In this document: positions 8,166 through 16,039 of the stretch, in pieces
Layout: each line of letters begins with the position of its first letter
How positions within the stretch are numbered: position 1 is the stretch's first letter
NCBI GenBank assembly: GCA_943370285.1
Contig: CALRQJ020000001.1
Span: 423,968 to 487,967 of the forward strand
Direction of reading: 5' to 3'
Length of the DNA: 64,000 nucleotides
Origin: CALRQJ02 sp943370285
GTDB taxonomy: Bacteria > Bacteroidota > Bacteroidia > Chitinophagales > Chitinophagaceae
Made by a program: the position numbers and the translations under genes
Notes under the pieces: model-generated
What the model was told of the DNA's origin: nothing
Seen by the model: the letters and a program-made list of their open reading frames with translations, nothing else
The model's database searches: none

Positions 8166-9230
8166 TTAAGCACTCATCTGCTTCGATTTTTTATATTGTA
8201 CTACCCATAACCAAAGTAGCACTGAACTAACTGCAAACAAAAACCAAAGCCAGTAATCAGCAAACCAGGTTTGAATAAATCTTTTTGTATCAAAAGCGTA
8301 TAAAGGAAGTCCAGCTAATGCAATAGCCGTACCCAAACTAAGTGCAGTAGCCGTTGCGGGGAAAGATGGAATAGCTTTATACATCAACAAATGTGTGATA
8401 GGCACACTGCTTTGTAAACAAGCAATTCCAAATGCAAGCATGTACAAATTATCTTTGCCGAATTGTAAAAAGAAAAAAGCCAACGGCAGAGAAATATACA
8501 CCCAACGCTTCCATCCTATTTTATCAGCCATAAATCCACCAATAATTTTTCCTACAAATGCACTCAAACCAATAATCAAAATACCTTGCGCTAAGTTGCC
8601 GGCAAAATGGTTGATAATGTCATAGATAAATGAACGAAAACTCATGATGAGTAAAATACCAATCATTAATACATCATGATTATCAAATTGATTGACAGCC
8701 TCTTTTTTGCCTTGCTTTATATACAGCGGGAATGGCAATCGACTAATGGAAGCTAAACAAAACATTCCTGCCATTGCCGGTAAACCTAGCCAAGCCATAT
8801 GTAACTGACCTGATAAAATACCAAGCGTTAATCCCAAAACACCCGGAGCTGTAAACACAGCTAATGGACCGGTTTTATTGTTGCACATCAACACACAAAC
8901 ACTGCCACCTGCTACATGAATACCTGCCGATGCAACGCCAACACATAACACGGCTGCAAAAGGGTTTATAAAAGCCATCATAACTGCCAATAGCATCAGA
9001 AAAACAGCAGTAAGCCCAAAGCGTTTTATTCCCCTATTACTATCTAACCATAATCCTAAGGGAAGTTGGCCACCAAATGCCAATACCGCATATAATATCA
9101 TCAGCAGATAACCGGTTTCGGTTGATTCAGAAATGCTATAATGACTTAAGATAAATCCAGATATATAATCATTCAAGCCATGAATAACTCCCCAACACAA
9201 AGGCAATGATGCATACTTTTTCATCGTCAT
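8166..9230 (-). CDS. Major facilitator superfamily transporter
   Basis: Integral membrane protein with roughly ten to twelve hydrophobic segments. The loop after the second helix, GLWLDSNRGIKRFG, matches the MFS motif-A region, and a related loop GGFMADKIGWKRW follows in the second half, supporting a two-bundle MFS fold. Substrate unknown; a drug or metabolite exporter is possible. The open frame extends 22 codons further upstream, but I chose the ATG at 9230 (MTMKKYASLP) because the upstream neighbour stops at 9236, giving a 5-bp gap, and the longer form would overlap it by 61 bp. Last gene of a five-gene operon starting near 10374. Confidence 0.82.
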   Translation of the reverse strand: MTMKKYASLPLCWGVIHGLNDYISGFILSHYSISESTETGYLLMILYAVLAFGGQLPLGLWLDSNRGIKRFGLTAVFLMLLAVMMAFINPFAAVLCVGVASAGIHVAGGSVCVLMCNNKTGPLAVFTAPGVLGLTLGILSGQLHMAWLGLPAMAGMFCLASISRLPFPLYIKQGKKEAVNQFDNHDVLMIGILLIMSFRSFIYDIINHFAGNLAQGILIIGLSAFVGKIIGGFMADKIGWKRWVYISLPLAFFFLQFGKDNLYMLAFGIACLQSSVPITHLLMYKAIPSFPATATALSLGTAIALAGLPLYAFDTKRFIQTWFADYWLWFLFAVSSVLLWLWVVQYKKSKQMSA

Positions 9231-9235
9231 GTATT

Positions 9236-9535
9236 TTACAATAATAATCCAATACCATAACTCAATCCATTCGCCAAAATACTTACTGCTGTGCATTTCC
9301 AGTAAGATTGTTTAAAGAATAGCCAATAGCCCAACCCTTCGGTTAATGCCACCATTATTTCCATCACATTTAAATTAAAAGAAGTAGTTGCATACAACAC
9401 ATTCAAAATAGGCCAAGTAAATAAATTCAACAAAAATCCAACAAGCAATAATTCCTTTTTGTCGCCTTTCAACAATAACAAAACGATTGGCAGTTCTATC
9501 AGAATAGTTAGAATAAAATAAACATAGAATGGCAT
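9236..9535 (-). CDS. Small multi-pass membrane protein of unknown function
   Basis: 99 residues with about three hydrophobic helices (FYVYFILTILIELPIVLLLL near the start, a middle helix around LLVGFLLNLFTWPILNVLY, and a C-terminal hydrophobic end). Basic residues cluster in the loop KGDKKE. No family recognised. It starts 4 bp after the stop of the preceding tail-anchored protein and ends 5 bp before the MFS start, so all three are probably cotranslated from one message. It could be an accessory subunit of the MFS protein or of the tail-anchored protein; this is inference from spacing only. Confidence 0.7.
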   Translation of the reverse strand: MPFYVYFILTILIELPIVLLLLKGDKKELLLVGFLLNLFTWPILNVLYATTSFNLNVMEIMVALTEGLGYWLFFKQSYWKCTAVSILANGLSYGIGLLL

Positions 9536-9539
9536 CTGC

Positions 9540-10061
9540 TTATTTTTTTTGTCTTTTTTTCCAAATGAAAAAAGCCATCAACAGCAATATTGCTATACCA
9601 CTAGTGTACAATAAAAGCTTACCCATCTTGCGTTTAGGAATCAATGTAGGTTCTTCGTCATCAGCAGTAGAATCAGCCACATCATCATTTGTTACATTTA
9701 TAGCAGATTCAGTGTAAGTTATTTTGTTGTTTTGAAAGTCATCAAACTTAACTACACGATGTTGTTCATCATTAAAAAACCATAAGGTATCGGTAGATTT
9801 TCCGGTCTTGTTATTAATTGCCCAAACCCATAATGCATCTGGTTTCCCCATGCCGCCATTTAGCCAAACCGTATCAGAAAGTTGGCTTACACTATCTGCG
9901 TAATCAGTTTGAAAGTACAACTGAACATCGTTTATGCTATCTAACCCTTCAAAATGAACATACACCGAAGGCCTTGGTCTGTTGCCGGGCATATCTGCCC
10001 ATAGCAGGTTACAACACATACAAATACAAAGCGCCGTAATAGAAATTTTAAACCACTTCAT
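9540..10061 (-). CDS. Periplasmic protein with signal peptide and C-terminal membrane anchor
   Basis: 173 residues: an N-terminal signal peptide (FKISITALCICMCCNLLWAD), a beta-rich exported region of about 110 residues with many Asp, Trp and Tyr, then an acidic linker (DDVADSTADDEEPT), a single membrane helix (LLLYTSGIAILLLMAFFIW) and the basic tail KKRQKK. The layout implies an outward-facing domain held in the inner membrane with a cytoplasmic tail. No known family is recognised. Its ATG overlaps the stop of the preceding 45-residue peptide by the bases ATGA, a hallmark of translational coupling, and it is followed after 4 bp by the 99-residue membrane protein. Confidence 0.78.
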   Translation of the reverse strand: MKWFKISITALCICMCCNLLWADMPGNRPRPSVYVHFEGLDSINDVQLYFQTDYADSVSQLSDTVWLNGGMGKPDALWVWAINNKTGKSTDTLWFFNDEQHRVVKFDDFQNNKITYTESAINVTNDDVADSTADDEEPTLIPKRKMGKLLLYTSGIAILLLMAFFIWKKRQKK

Positions 10062-10195
10062 TTTTGTCTGATTTTTTTGATGATTAACACAATTAATGCT
10101 ACTAACCCAATAATAGCTAACAATACTATTATTCCGAAGCCAGCTACAAAAAGTGGCGATACGCCATCTAATAAAATACTTAGCATAATCGTCAT
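10058..10195 (-). CDS. 45-residue single-pass membrane peptide, paralogue of its upstream neighbour
   Basis: Reads MTIMLSILLDGVSPLFVAGF followed by a hydrophobic helix (GIIVLLAIIGLVALIVLII) and a basic end KKIRQK. Both ends overlap neighbours by ATGA: its ATG lies on the stop of the 60-residue peptide and its stop on the ATG of the 173-residue protein. The pattern L(F/L)D-x-x-x-P-L-(I)-F-x-AGFG, helix, KKIR is shared with that upstream peptide, showing tandem duplication and arguing that it is a real coding gene. Predicted to span the inner membrane with the basic end inside. Function unknown. Confidence 0.72.
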   Translation of the reverse strand: MTIMLSILLDGVSPLFVAGFGIIVLLAIIGLVALIVLIIKKIRQK

Positions 10196-10374
10196 TTATG
10201 TTTTCTAATTTTCTTCACCACCAAGATAATCAAAGCAATGAGTCCAATCAATAATAGCAACATCAGTAACCCAAATCCGGCTAAGAAAATCAGCGGCGGT
10301 GCTGCATCGAATAAACAAGAACGCTGCTTTTGAACCAAGCTTCGATATGCCGAAATAGTAATTAAACACCTCAT
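10192..10374 (-). CDS. 60-residue single-pass membrane peptide, first gene of the operon
   Basis: From the ATG at 10374 (an in-frame TTG lies two codons upstream) it encodes MRCLITISAYRSLVQKQRSC, a short segment ending in DAAPPLIFLAGFG, a strongly hydrophobic helix (LLMLLLLIGLIALIILVV) and the basic tail KKIRKHK. The C-terminal 40 residues align with the next peptide at the AGFG, helix and KKIR positions. The N-terminal 20 residues have no counterpart in the paralogue, so the true start could be further in. Its stop shares ATGA with the next start. Function unknown; a membrane-embedded partner of the tail-anchored protein is plausible. Confidence 0.65.
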   Translation of the reverse strand: MRCLITISAYRSLVQKQRSCLFDAAPPLIFLAGFGLLMLLLLIGLIALIILVVKKIRKHK

Positions 10375-10461
10375 TATCAATTAATTAGGTTTAAAAATAG
10401 TGATAAAAGCATTGTTTATCTATACCCAGATAGTGGTATTTTCACAGGGTGTGGAATAATA

Positions 10462-10498
10462 GGCTGAATTTTACGGTAATAGGGATGGAAATTCAGCC
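10462..10498. promoter_or_regulatory. 10-bp inverted repeat upstream of atpG
   Basis: GGCTGAATTT (10462-10471) and AAATTCAGCC (10489-10498) are perfect reverse complements separated by 17 bp. The right arm ends 10 bp before the atpG -7 box, i.e. it occupies the -33 region, so it may be an operator for atpG. Because it also lies about 90-125 bp upstream of the divergent small-peptide operon, it could act on either. No T-run follows. Confidence 0.4.
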
Positions 10499-10507
10499 CG
10501 ATTCTGC

Positions 10508-10515
10508 TACTTTTG
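10508..10515 (+). promoter_or_regulatory. atpG promoter, -7 box TACTTTTG
   Basis: TACTTTTG matches the Bacteroidota -7 consensus TAnnTTTG exactly. It implies a leader of roughly 70 nt before the atpG ATG. No good TTTG is visible at the -33 position, which is instead taken by the inverted repeat. Confidence 0.5.
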
Positions 10516-10592
10516 CAGCCAATTTCAGGAAAAGTTCCGGTGCCGAGATAAAATCAAGGCCAACTTTAAACTTTCAACCTTAAACATTAACA

Positions 10593-11474
10593 ATGGCAGG
10601 TCAGTTAAAAGAAGTACGTAACAGGATTAAGAGTGTACAAAGCACACAGCAAATTACTAAGGCTATGAAAATGGTGAGTGCCGCTAAATTACGCCGTGCA
10701 CAGGATGCCATTGTTCAAATGAGACCATATGCTCAAAAATTGCAAGAAATGTTGAGCAATATTGTAAGTAATGCCGATGGTGATATCAATATTAAATTGG
10801 CCGAAGAAAGAGCAGTTGAAAAAGTATTATTGATTGTGATTACGAGTGACAGAGGACTTTGTGGTGCTTACAACTCTAATGTGGTGAAATTAGCAAAAGC
10901 TTTAATTGCTGAAAAATATGCTGCCGTTGCCGAAAAAGGCAATGTTACCATTTGGAATATTGGTAAAAAAGGTTGGGAATCCATGACAAAATCAGGCTTT
11001 ACTACAAATGCAGATTTCAAAGATATTTTTCTTCAACTTACTTTCGAAAACGTTCAATCAGCTGCACAAGCTGCTATGAAAGCGTTTGAAAATAAAGAAT
11101 TTGATGCTATTGAGTTGGTGTATAGCGAATTTAAAAATGCTGCTACCCAGCGATTTGCAGCGGAACAATTTTTACCAATTCCTAAAGTTGAAAAGAAAGC
11201 AGGTGCTAAAAAAGCCGACTTTATTTTTGAACCGGCTAAAGAACAATTGGTTGCCGAGTTAATGCCAAAGATTTTAAACACCCAATTATACAAGGCAGTA
11301 CTTGATGCCAATGCTAGTGAACATGGTGCAAGAATGACCGCTATGGATAAGGCAAGTGAGAATGCCAACGAGCTATTGAAATCTTTGAAAATTAGTTACA
11401 ACAGAGCAAGACAAGCTGCTATTACAACCGAATTAACGGAAATTGTAAGTGGTGCAGCTGCTTTGCAAGGCTAA
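10593..11474 (+). CDS. atpG: F1F0 ATP synthase gamma subunit
   Basis: Central rotor shaft of the F1 sector. The diagnostic N-terminal helix MAGQLKEVRNRIKSVQSTQQ followed by ITKAMKMVSAAKLRRAQ is complete, the Rossmann-like middle has VITSDRGLCGAYNSNVVK, and the C-terminal helix NARMTAMDKASENANELL-type segment (here ARMTAMDKASENANELLKSL) and SYNRARQAAITTELTEIVSG close the protein. Length 293 is normal. Unusually, no other ATP synthase gene is adjacent: the upstream genes are a divergent unrelated operon and the downstream gene is scpB, so atpG appears to be separated from atpA and atpH. It has its own promoter-like box. Confidence 0.96.
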   Translation: MAGQLKEVRNRIKSVQSTQQITKAMKMVSAAKLRRAQDAIVQMRPYAQKLQEMLSNIVSNADGDINIKLAEERAVEKVLLIVITSDRGLCGAYNSNVVKLAKALIAEKYAAVAEKGNVTIWNIGKKGWESMTKSGFTTNADFKDIFLQLTFENVQSAAQAAMKAFENKEFDAIELVYSEFKNAATQRFAAEQFLPIPKVEKKAGAKKADFIFEPAKEQLVAELMPKILNTQLYKAVLDANASEHGARMTAMDKASENANELLKSLKISYNRARQAAITTELTEIVSGAAALQG

Positions 11475-11513
11475 TATTTTTTGTACCTATTTGAACCCCA
11501 ACAAACGAATATC

Positions 11514-12320
11514 TTGGAACTAAGTCTCATTATTCCACACATTGAAGCGCTGATTTTTGCCAGTGAAAAACCACTGACAGCATTAGATATTGTTGAACTC
11601 ATCAACAATGCATTCGGTTTTATGGAAGAAAGGGTAACCTTAGACCAAGTTGAAAGTTGTGTGACCGGCATCAAAGAAAAATATGCTTCGGAATTTTATC
11701 CATTCGAATTAAGAGAAAGCGGTGGTGGATATCAATTTTTAACCAAGAAGGATTTTCATAAAACCATTGCACAACTCAATGGCGATAAGTTTTTGAAACG
11801 TTTGTCAAACGCCGCTTTAGAAACCTTGGCTATCATAGCTTACAAGCAGCCAATTACTAAAGGAGAGATTGAGGCCATTCGTGGTGTGAACAGCGATTAC
11901 AGTGTTCAAAAACTATTAGAAAAAGAGTTGATCATCATTTCTGGCAGAAATGAAAATTTACCGGGCAAACCATTGGTGTACACTACTTCTAAAAACTTTA
12001 TGGATTATTTTGGCATTAACTCTGCCGAAGATTTACCAAAAATCAAAGAAGTGTTGGCCGATCAAATGGTAGAAGGTACCATCATTAACGCTGCTGATTT
12101 TACTTCCGCCGTAGGCGATATTAAAGAAGAAACAGAAGACAATCTAACATTTGAAGAACCAACTCTTTCTGAAGAAGAAGCATTAGCAGAAGCCGAAGCA
12201 TTACAAGCCGATGAAGCTACGTTTGAAGAACTGGGAAATGGTGAAGCAGCTCCATTGGAAGAAACCAATGAAGAGGATGAAGCAACTCCCACCCCAACAT
12301 CAGAAACACCATCAGAATAA
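11514..12320 (+). CDS. scpB: Segregation and condensation protein B
   Basis: Winged-helix kleisin-associated subunit of the SMC-ScpAB condensin complex. Core features: IIPHIEALIFASEKPL at the N-terminus, LRESGGGYQFLTKKDF, and LSNAALETLAIIAYKQPITKGEIEAIRGVNSD, the most conserved ScpB stretch, then LPGKPLVYTTSKNFMDYFGI. The frame opens at TTG 11481, but the family start is close to ELSLIIPHIEA, so I prefer the TTG at 11514; no ATG is available upstream. After about residue 195 comes a long Glu/Ala/Thr-rich acidic tail of about 70 residues, probably disordered. It begins 39 bp after atpG. Confidence 0.9.
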   Translation: MELSLIIPHIEALIFASEKPLTALDIVELINNAFGFMEERVTLDQVESCVTGIKEKYASEFYPFELRESGGGYQFLTKKDFHKTIAQLNGDKFLKRLSNAALETLAIIAYKQPITKGEIEAIRGVNSDYSVQKLLEKELIIISGRNENLPGKPLVYTTSKNFMDYFGINSAEDLPKIKEVLADQMVEGTIINAADFTSAVGDIKEETEDNLTFEEPTLSEEEALAEAEALQADEATFEELGNGEAAPLEETNEEDEATPTPTSETPSE

Positions 12321-12349
12321 TTTTTACTGTAACGATTGCTGCCAGACTT

Positions 12350-12357
12350 TATCTTCG
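12350..12357 (+). promoter_or_regulatory. lysA promoter, -7 box TATCTTCG giving a nearly leaderless transcript
   Basis: TATCTTCG is one mismatch from TAnnTTTG. Its last base lies 6 bp before the lysA ATG at 12363, so transcription would begin at or within a few bases of the start codon. This supports choosing 12363 rather than the TTG at 12336. Confidence 0.4.
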
Positions 12358-12362
12358 CAACT

Positions 12363-13577
12363 ATGTCTGATCATTTAGCTCCAGCTCAATTAATTGCAAT
12401 TGCCCATCAATTTGGAACACCGGTATATGTTTATGATGCGGCAACTATAACCCGTCAATACCAAAAACTTGCAACCGCCTTTCAACATAGCGATGTCACT
12501 ATTTTTTATGCTTGCAAAGCACTTACTAATATCAACATACTGAAGCATATTAAATCGTTGGGTTGCAATGTCGATTGTAGTAGTATCAACGAAGTTAAAT
12601 TGGCTTTACATGCCGGTTTCGAACCCAACCGAGTGTTATATACCTCTAACGGCATTGCATTTGATGAAATAGTTGAAGCAAAAGAATTGGGTGTACATAT
12701 TAATATTGATAGTCTTTCAAACTTAGCCAAATTCGGAAAGGCCTTTGGGCACTCCTATCCTATTGGTATAAGATTAAGGCCGAATATTTTAGCAGGTGGT
12801 AATTTGAAAATTTCTACCGGTCATGATAAAAGTAAATTCGGTATTCCGGTTGAGCAATTAACGGAAGTATTGGACTTGGTAAAGCAGTATGATTTACACA
12901 TCAAAAATTTGCATATCCATACCGGCAGCGAAATTAAAGATGTGGAAGTATTTGTAAAAGGAATTGAAGTGTTGTTTGATATCATTCCACATTTTAATGA
13001 ATTAGAAGTAATTGATTTGGGTGGCGGATTTAAAGTGCCTTACAAAAAAGGAGATGCAGAGACAGATATTGATTTATTGGCATTGAAAGTTAAAGAAGCA
13101 TTTGCTAATCATCCCAACCCTAACGGCAAGCCATTACAAATTTGGTTTGAGCCGGGTAAATTTATTGTTAGCGAAGCAGGCTATTTGATTACACAAGTAA
13201 ATGTGCTGAAAGATACTACAGCAGCTACTTTTGCCGGCATCAACAGTGGATTTAATCATTTGATAAGACCTATGTTTTACGATGCCTATCATCGTATTGA
13301 AAACATCAGCAATCCAGATGGCGAACAGCATAAATATGCCATCACCGGTAATATTTGTGAGACAGACACTTTTGCTTGGGATAGAAAACTAGCTGAAATA
13401 CGTGAAGGCGATTATTTGGTTTTTTACAATGCAGGAGCTTATGGTTTTGAAATGAGTAGCAACTTTAATAGTCGCTATAAGCCCGCAGAAGTTTTGGTAA
13501 AAGATGGTGTTCCGAATTTGATTCGCCGAAGAGATACATTTGAAGATTTGCTGCGAAATCAATTAGACATCGAATAA
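12363..13577 (+). CDS. lysA: Diaminopimelate decarboxylase
   Basis: PLP-dependent fold-III enzyme making L-lysine from meso-diaminopimelate. Landmarks: K52 in FYACKALTN (Schiff-base lysine), LHIHTGSEI, VIDLGGGFKVPY (phosphate-binding Gly loop), EPGKFIVSEAGYL, and GNICETDTFAWDRKL and NAGAYGFEMSSNFNSR (substrate-binding Cys, Glu and Tyr). Length 404 from the ATG at 12363 fits the family; the frame also opens at TTG 12336 but a -7 box sits between the two. The protein ends 3 bp before the convergent pbpC stop. Carboxynorspermidine decarboxylase is a relative, but the CETD and YGFEMSS motifs favour LysA. Confidence 0.93.
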   Translation: MSDHLAPAQLIAIAHQFGTPVYVYDAATITRQYQKLATAFQHSDVTIFYACKALTNINILKHIKSLGCNVDCSSINEVKLALHAGFEPNRVLYTSNGIAFDEIVEAKELGVHINIDSLSNLAKFGKAFGHSYPIGIRLRPNILAGGNLKISTGHDKSKFGIPVEQLTEVLDLVKQYDLHIKNLHIHTGSEIKDVEVFVKGIEVLFDIIPHFNELEVIDLGGGFKVPYKKGDAETDIDLLALKVKEAFANHPNPNGKPLQIWFEPGKFIVSEAGYLITQVNVLKDTTAATFAGINSGFNHLIRPMFYDAYHRIENISNPDGEQHKYAITGNICETDTFAWDRKLAEIREGDYLVFYNAGAYGFEMSSNFNSRYKPAEVLVKDGVPNLIRRRDTFEDLLRNQLDIE

Positions 13578-13580
13578 TGT

Positions 13581-15986
13581 TTATTGTTTCTTGCCTAAAA
13601 TTTCAATATGTCTTAATACAGTTTCGCCTGATTCATCTACAATGGTAAGCGTATGTTTACCAATACTTGGGTTTACAGCCATTTGATGAAATTGTGTGGT
13701 TGTTCCCAAAAATGCATCATCTAAATGCCAGAAGATTTTGGCTTGTTGTTTACGATGAGTTGCTGTAAAAATGGTTTTTCCTTTTTCACCACTCACTTCT
13801 AGTGGTACATAAATTTTAGCTTGTTCATCCGGGTATATAATATCCATTTGCTTATTCACCGAAGTTTGACAGCCTGGTTTAAAATCCGGCAATAATTTAT
13901 AATCAGGATGACTTTGTTTGTAATAATATTCAATAGCCGGTGGCAATACAAACCAACTGTTGTGCAACATTTCAGATGGACTTTCGCAAGATTCGTTTAC
14001 CCGATACATTCCTGTTTTATCTATATGTATTTTGATATGCCAAGGACAAATACTGCTATTCTTTGATTTACTACTGACTAAAACGGTATCTACTTTTTCA
14101 CAATTATCTCCTGCTTTATAACCGCTTTTATGGCAAATGGGCATATACATAAAATCGTATTGCGGCGGACTAAACCAAGCAGCAGTGGGCAGCAAACGAA
14201 ACACATCGAAGAGGATTGGTGCTGCGGTATTGATACCTGTTAAACCGGGTCTTCCTTCTCCATCTGCATTACCTACCCAAACCACTACACAATATTTAGT
14301 ATTGAAGCCGATAGCCCATCCATCTCTAAAACCAAAGCTGGTACCGGTTTTCCAAGCAATGCGTTGGGCAGATGAGAACATATTCCATAAGCCTTCTTCC
14401 CCGGGCCGCATTAACTCATTCATAGCATTAAACGTATGCCATAAAGAAGTGTAATCAAATGTTGGTGCTGCGATAGCTTCTTTTTTGATTTTCGTATTTT
14501 CATAGGTTGGGAAATACCAATCATTTGCATTCAATAATCCTTTGTTTTGTTGTTGATGCAAATACATTCTTGCCATACTGCTGTACACTCCTGCTAATTC
14601 AAAAGGTTGTATTTCACATCCACCTAAAATTAAACTCATACCATAATGGTCAGCAGGTTGTGTTAAAGTAGAAAATCCACATTTTTTTAATACGTCATAA
14701 AATCTTTGGTACTTGTATTGCTGTAGCATTTTCACTGCAGGAATATTTAAACTACGACTCAATGCTTTATTAGCAGGCACAGCGCCGTCATAACCTAAAT
14801 CAAAATTTTGTGGTGTATAGCCGCCAATTTGTGTTGGAATATCAGGGATGAGTTGTTGTGGTAACAACAATCCATCTGCTTGCATAGCAGTGTATAATAA
14901 AGGTTTTAACGTACTACCCGGACTTCTTGATGAGGCTAAAATATCTACATGACTTTCAATTTCAGGGTCAGCAGTATTAAAGATATTTCCTACATAAGAT
15001 AATATTGCACCACTTTCAATCTCGACGACCATAGCTGCAGCATTATTGATACCATTGCCTTTTAAACTTTGGTGATGTCGATTAATTAAAGTGGTTAGCT
15101 GTTGTTGCAAACTACCGTCAATTGTGGTTTTGATACCTGTCAGTTGAAATTTATTTGGATTAGTTTTAGAAATATAATCTTTCTTAAATCGCTGTAATAA
15201 ATGCGGCGCTAACTGTGGTAATTGTTTTGGCGCCGTGGGTAAAGGTTCTATTTTAGCTAAGTCACCCGTAACCTTATCAATGACTTTGTTCAACACTAAT
15301 TTATCGAGTAATCGATTTCTTTTCTGCAATAACAATTGTCGGTTTTTACCGGTATGTACAAATGAAGGTGCATTAGGCAATACCGCTAACGTTGCCATTT
15401 CACTCCAACTCAGTTGTGCAGCACTTCTCCCAAAATAACGCCAAGCCGCAGCATCTAAACCCACCACATTTGTTCCGAAAGGGGCATTTGAAGCGTACAA
15501 TGCTAGAATTTCTTTTTTGGAATACGTACATTCTAGTCGCACAGCCAATATGGTCTCTACTAATTTTTGCCAAATGGTTCTTGATTGTTTTCGACTCAAA
15601 CGTATTACCTGCATGGTCAGTGTACTACCGCCACTGATTACTTTTTTCCCTTTGACATTCTGTACAATAGCTCTACTCAAAGCAATAGGATCAACACCAA
15701 AATGATAATTAAATCGCTTGTCTTCAAAAGCTACAATACAAGCTTTAAATTTTTCGGGCACTTGTTCATTGTATGGAAAACGCCATTGTCCGTCAGTAGC
15801 AATACTTGCATTCAATAACATTCCATTTTTATCTTCAATAACAAAAGAGGTAGGTGTAGTAAACAATCTAGCTGGAAGTGAAAACCAAAAGCATGACAAG
15901 ACAATACATACTATACTCCATGCTATCGTTTTCCTCCTTCCAAACTGTTGAAAATAATGTTGTATATGTTTAATGATGTTCTTCAA
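13581..15986 (-). CDS. pbpC: Penicillin-binding protein 1C (bifunctional glycosyltransferase/transpeptidase)
   Basis: Peptidoglycan synthase anchored by one N-terminal helix (AWSIVCIVLSCFWFSLPA). Glycosyltransferase domain: E88 in CIVAFEDKRFNYHFG and GGSTLTMQVIRLSRK. Transpeptidase domain: S358-T-L-K361, S412-L-N and K544-T-G. A PBP1C-type beta-rich C-terminal domain fills the last 200 residues. The open frame reaches 16061, but that would overlap the upstream gene and translate its terminator hairpin; no ATG exists before the membrane helix, so I place the start at TTG 15986 (801 aa, MKNIIKHIQHYF). It sits next to the alpha-2-macroglobulin gene, the pairing found in many Gram-negatives. Confidence 0.92.
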   Translation of the reverse strand: MKNIIKHIQHYFQQFGRRKTIAWSIVCIVLSCFWFSLPARLFTTPTSFVIEDKNGMLLNASIATDGQWRFPYNEQVPEKFKACIVAFEDKRFNYHFGVDPIALSRAIVQNVKGKKVISGGSTLTMQVIRLSRKQSRTIWQKLVETILAVRLECTYSKKEILALYASNAPFGTNVVGLDAAAWRYFGRSAAQLSWSEMATLAVLPNAPSFVHTGKNRQLLLQKRNRLLDKLVLNKVIDKVTGDLAKIEPLPTAPKQLPQLAPHLLQRFKKDYISKTNPNKFQLTGIKTTIDGSLQQQLTTLINRHHQSLKGNGINNAAAMVVEIESGAILSYVGNIFNTADPEIESHVDILASSRSPGSTLKPLLYTAMQADGLLLPQQLIPDIPTQIGGYTPQNFDLGYDGAVPANKALSRSLNIPAVKMLQQYKYQRFYDVLKKCGFSTLTQPADHYGMSLILGGCEIQPFELAGVYSSMARMYLHQQQNKGLLNANDWYFPTYENTKIKKEAIAAPTFDYTSLWHTFNAMNELMRPGEEGLWNMFSSAQRIAWKTGTSFGFRDGWAIGFNTKYCVVVWVGNADGEGRPGLTGINTAAPILFDVFRLLPTAAWFSPPQYDFMYMPICHKSGYKAGDNCEKVDTVLVSSKSKNSSICPWHIKIHIDKTGMYRVNESCESPSEMLHNSWFVLPPAIEYYYKQSHPDYKLLPDFKPGCQTSVNKQMDIIYPDEQAKIYVPLEVSGEKGKTIFTATHRKQQAKIFWHLDDAFLGTTTQFHQMAVNPSIGKHTLTIVDESGETVLRHIEILGKKQ

Positions 15987-16003
15987 GCAAAATAAATTAA
16001 AAG

Positions 16004-16029
16004 AGATTGCCGGCTTTAACCGGCAATCT
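16004..16029 (-). terminator. Strong hairpin terminator after the alpha-2-macroglobulin gene
   Basis: AGATTGCCGG (16004-16013), 6-nt loop, CCGGCAATCT (16020-16029): a perfect 10-bp stem. On the minus strand it is followed by CTTTTAATTTATTTTG, a good T-rich tail. It ends transcription between the macroglobulin stop (16040) and the pbpC start (15986), so pbpC gets only read-through or its own promoter. Confidence 0.8.
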
Positions 16030-16039
16030 GAAAATACAA

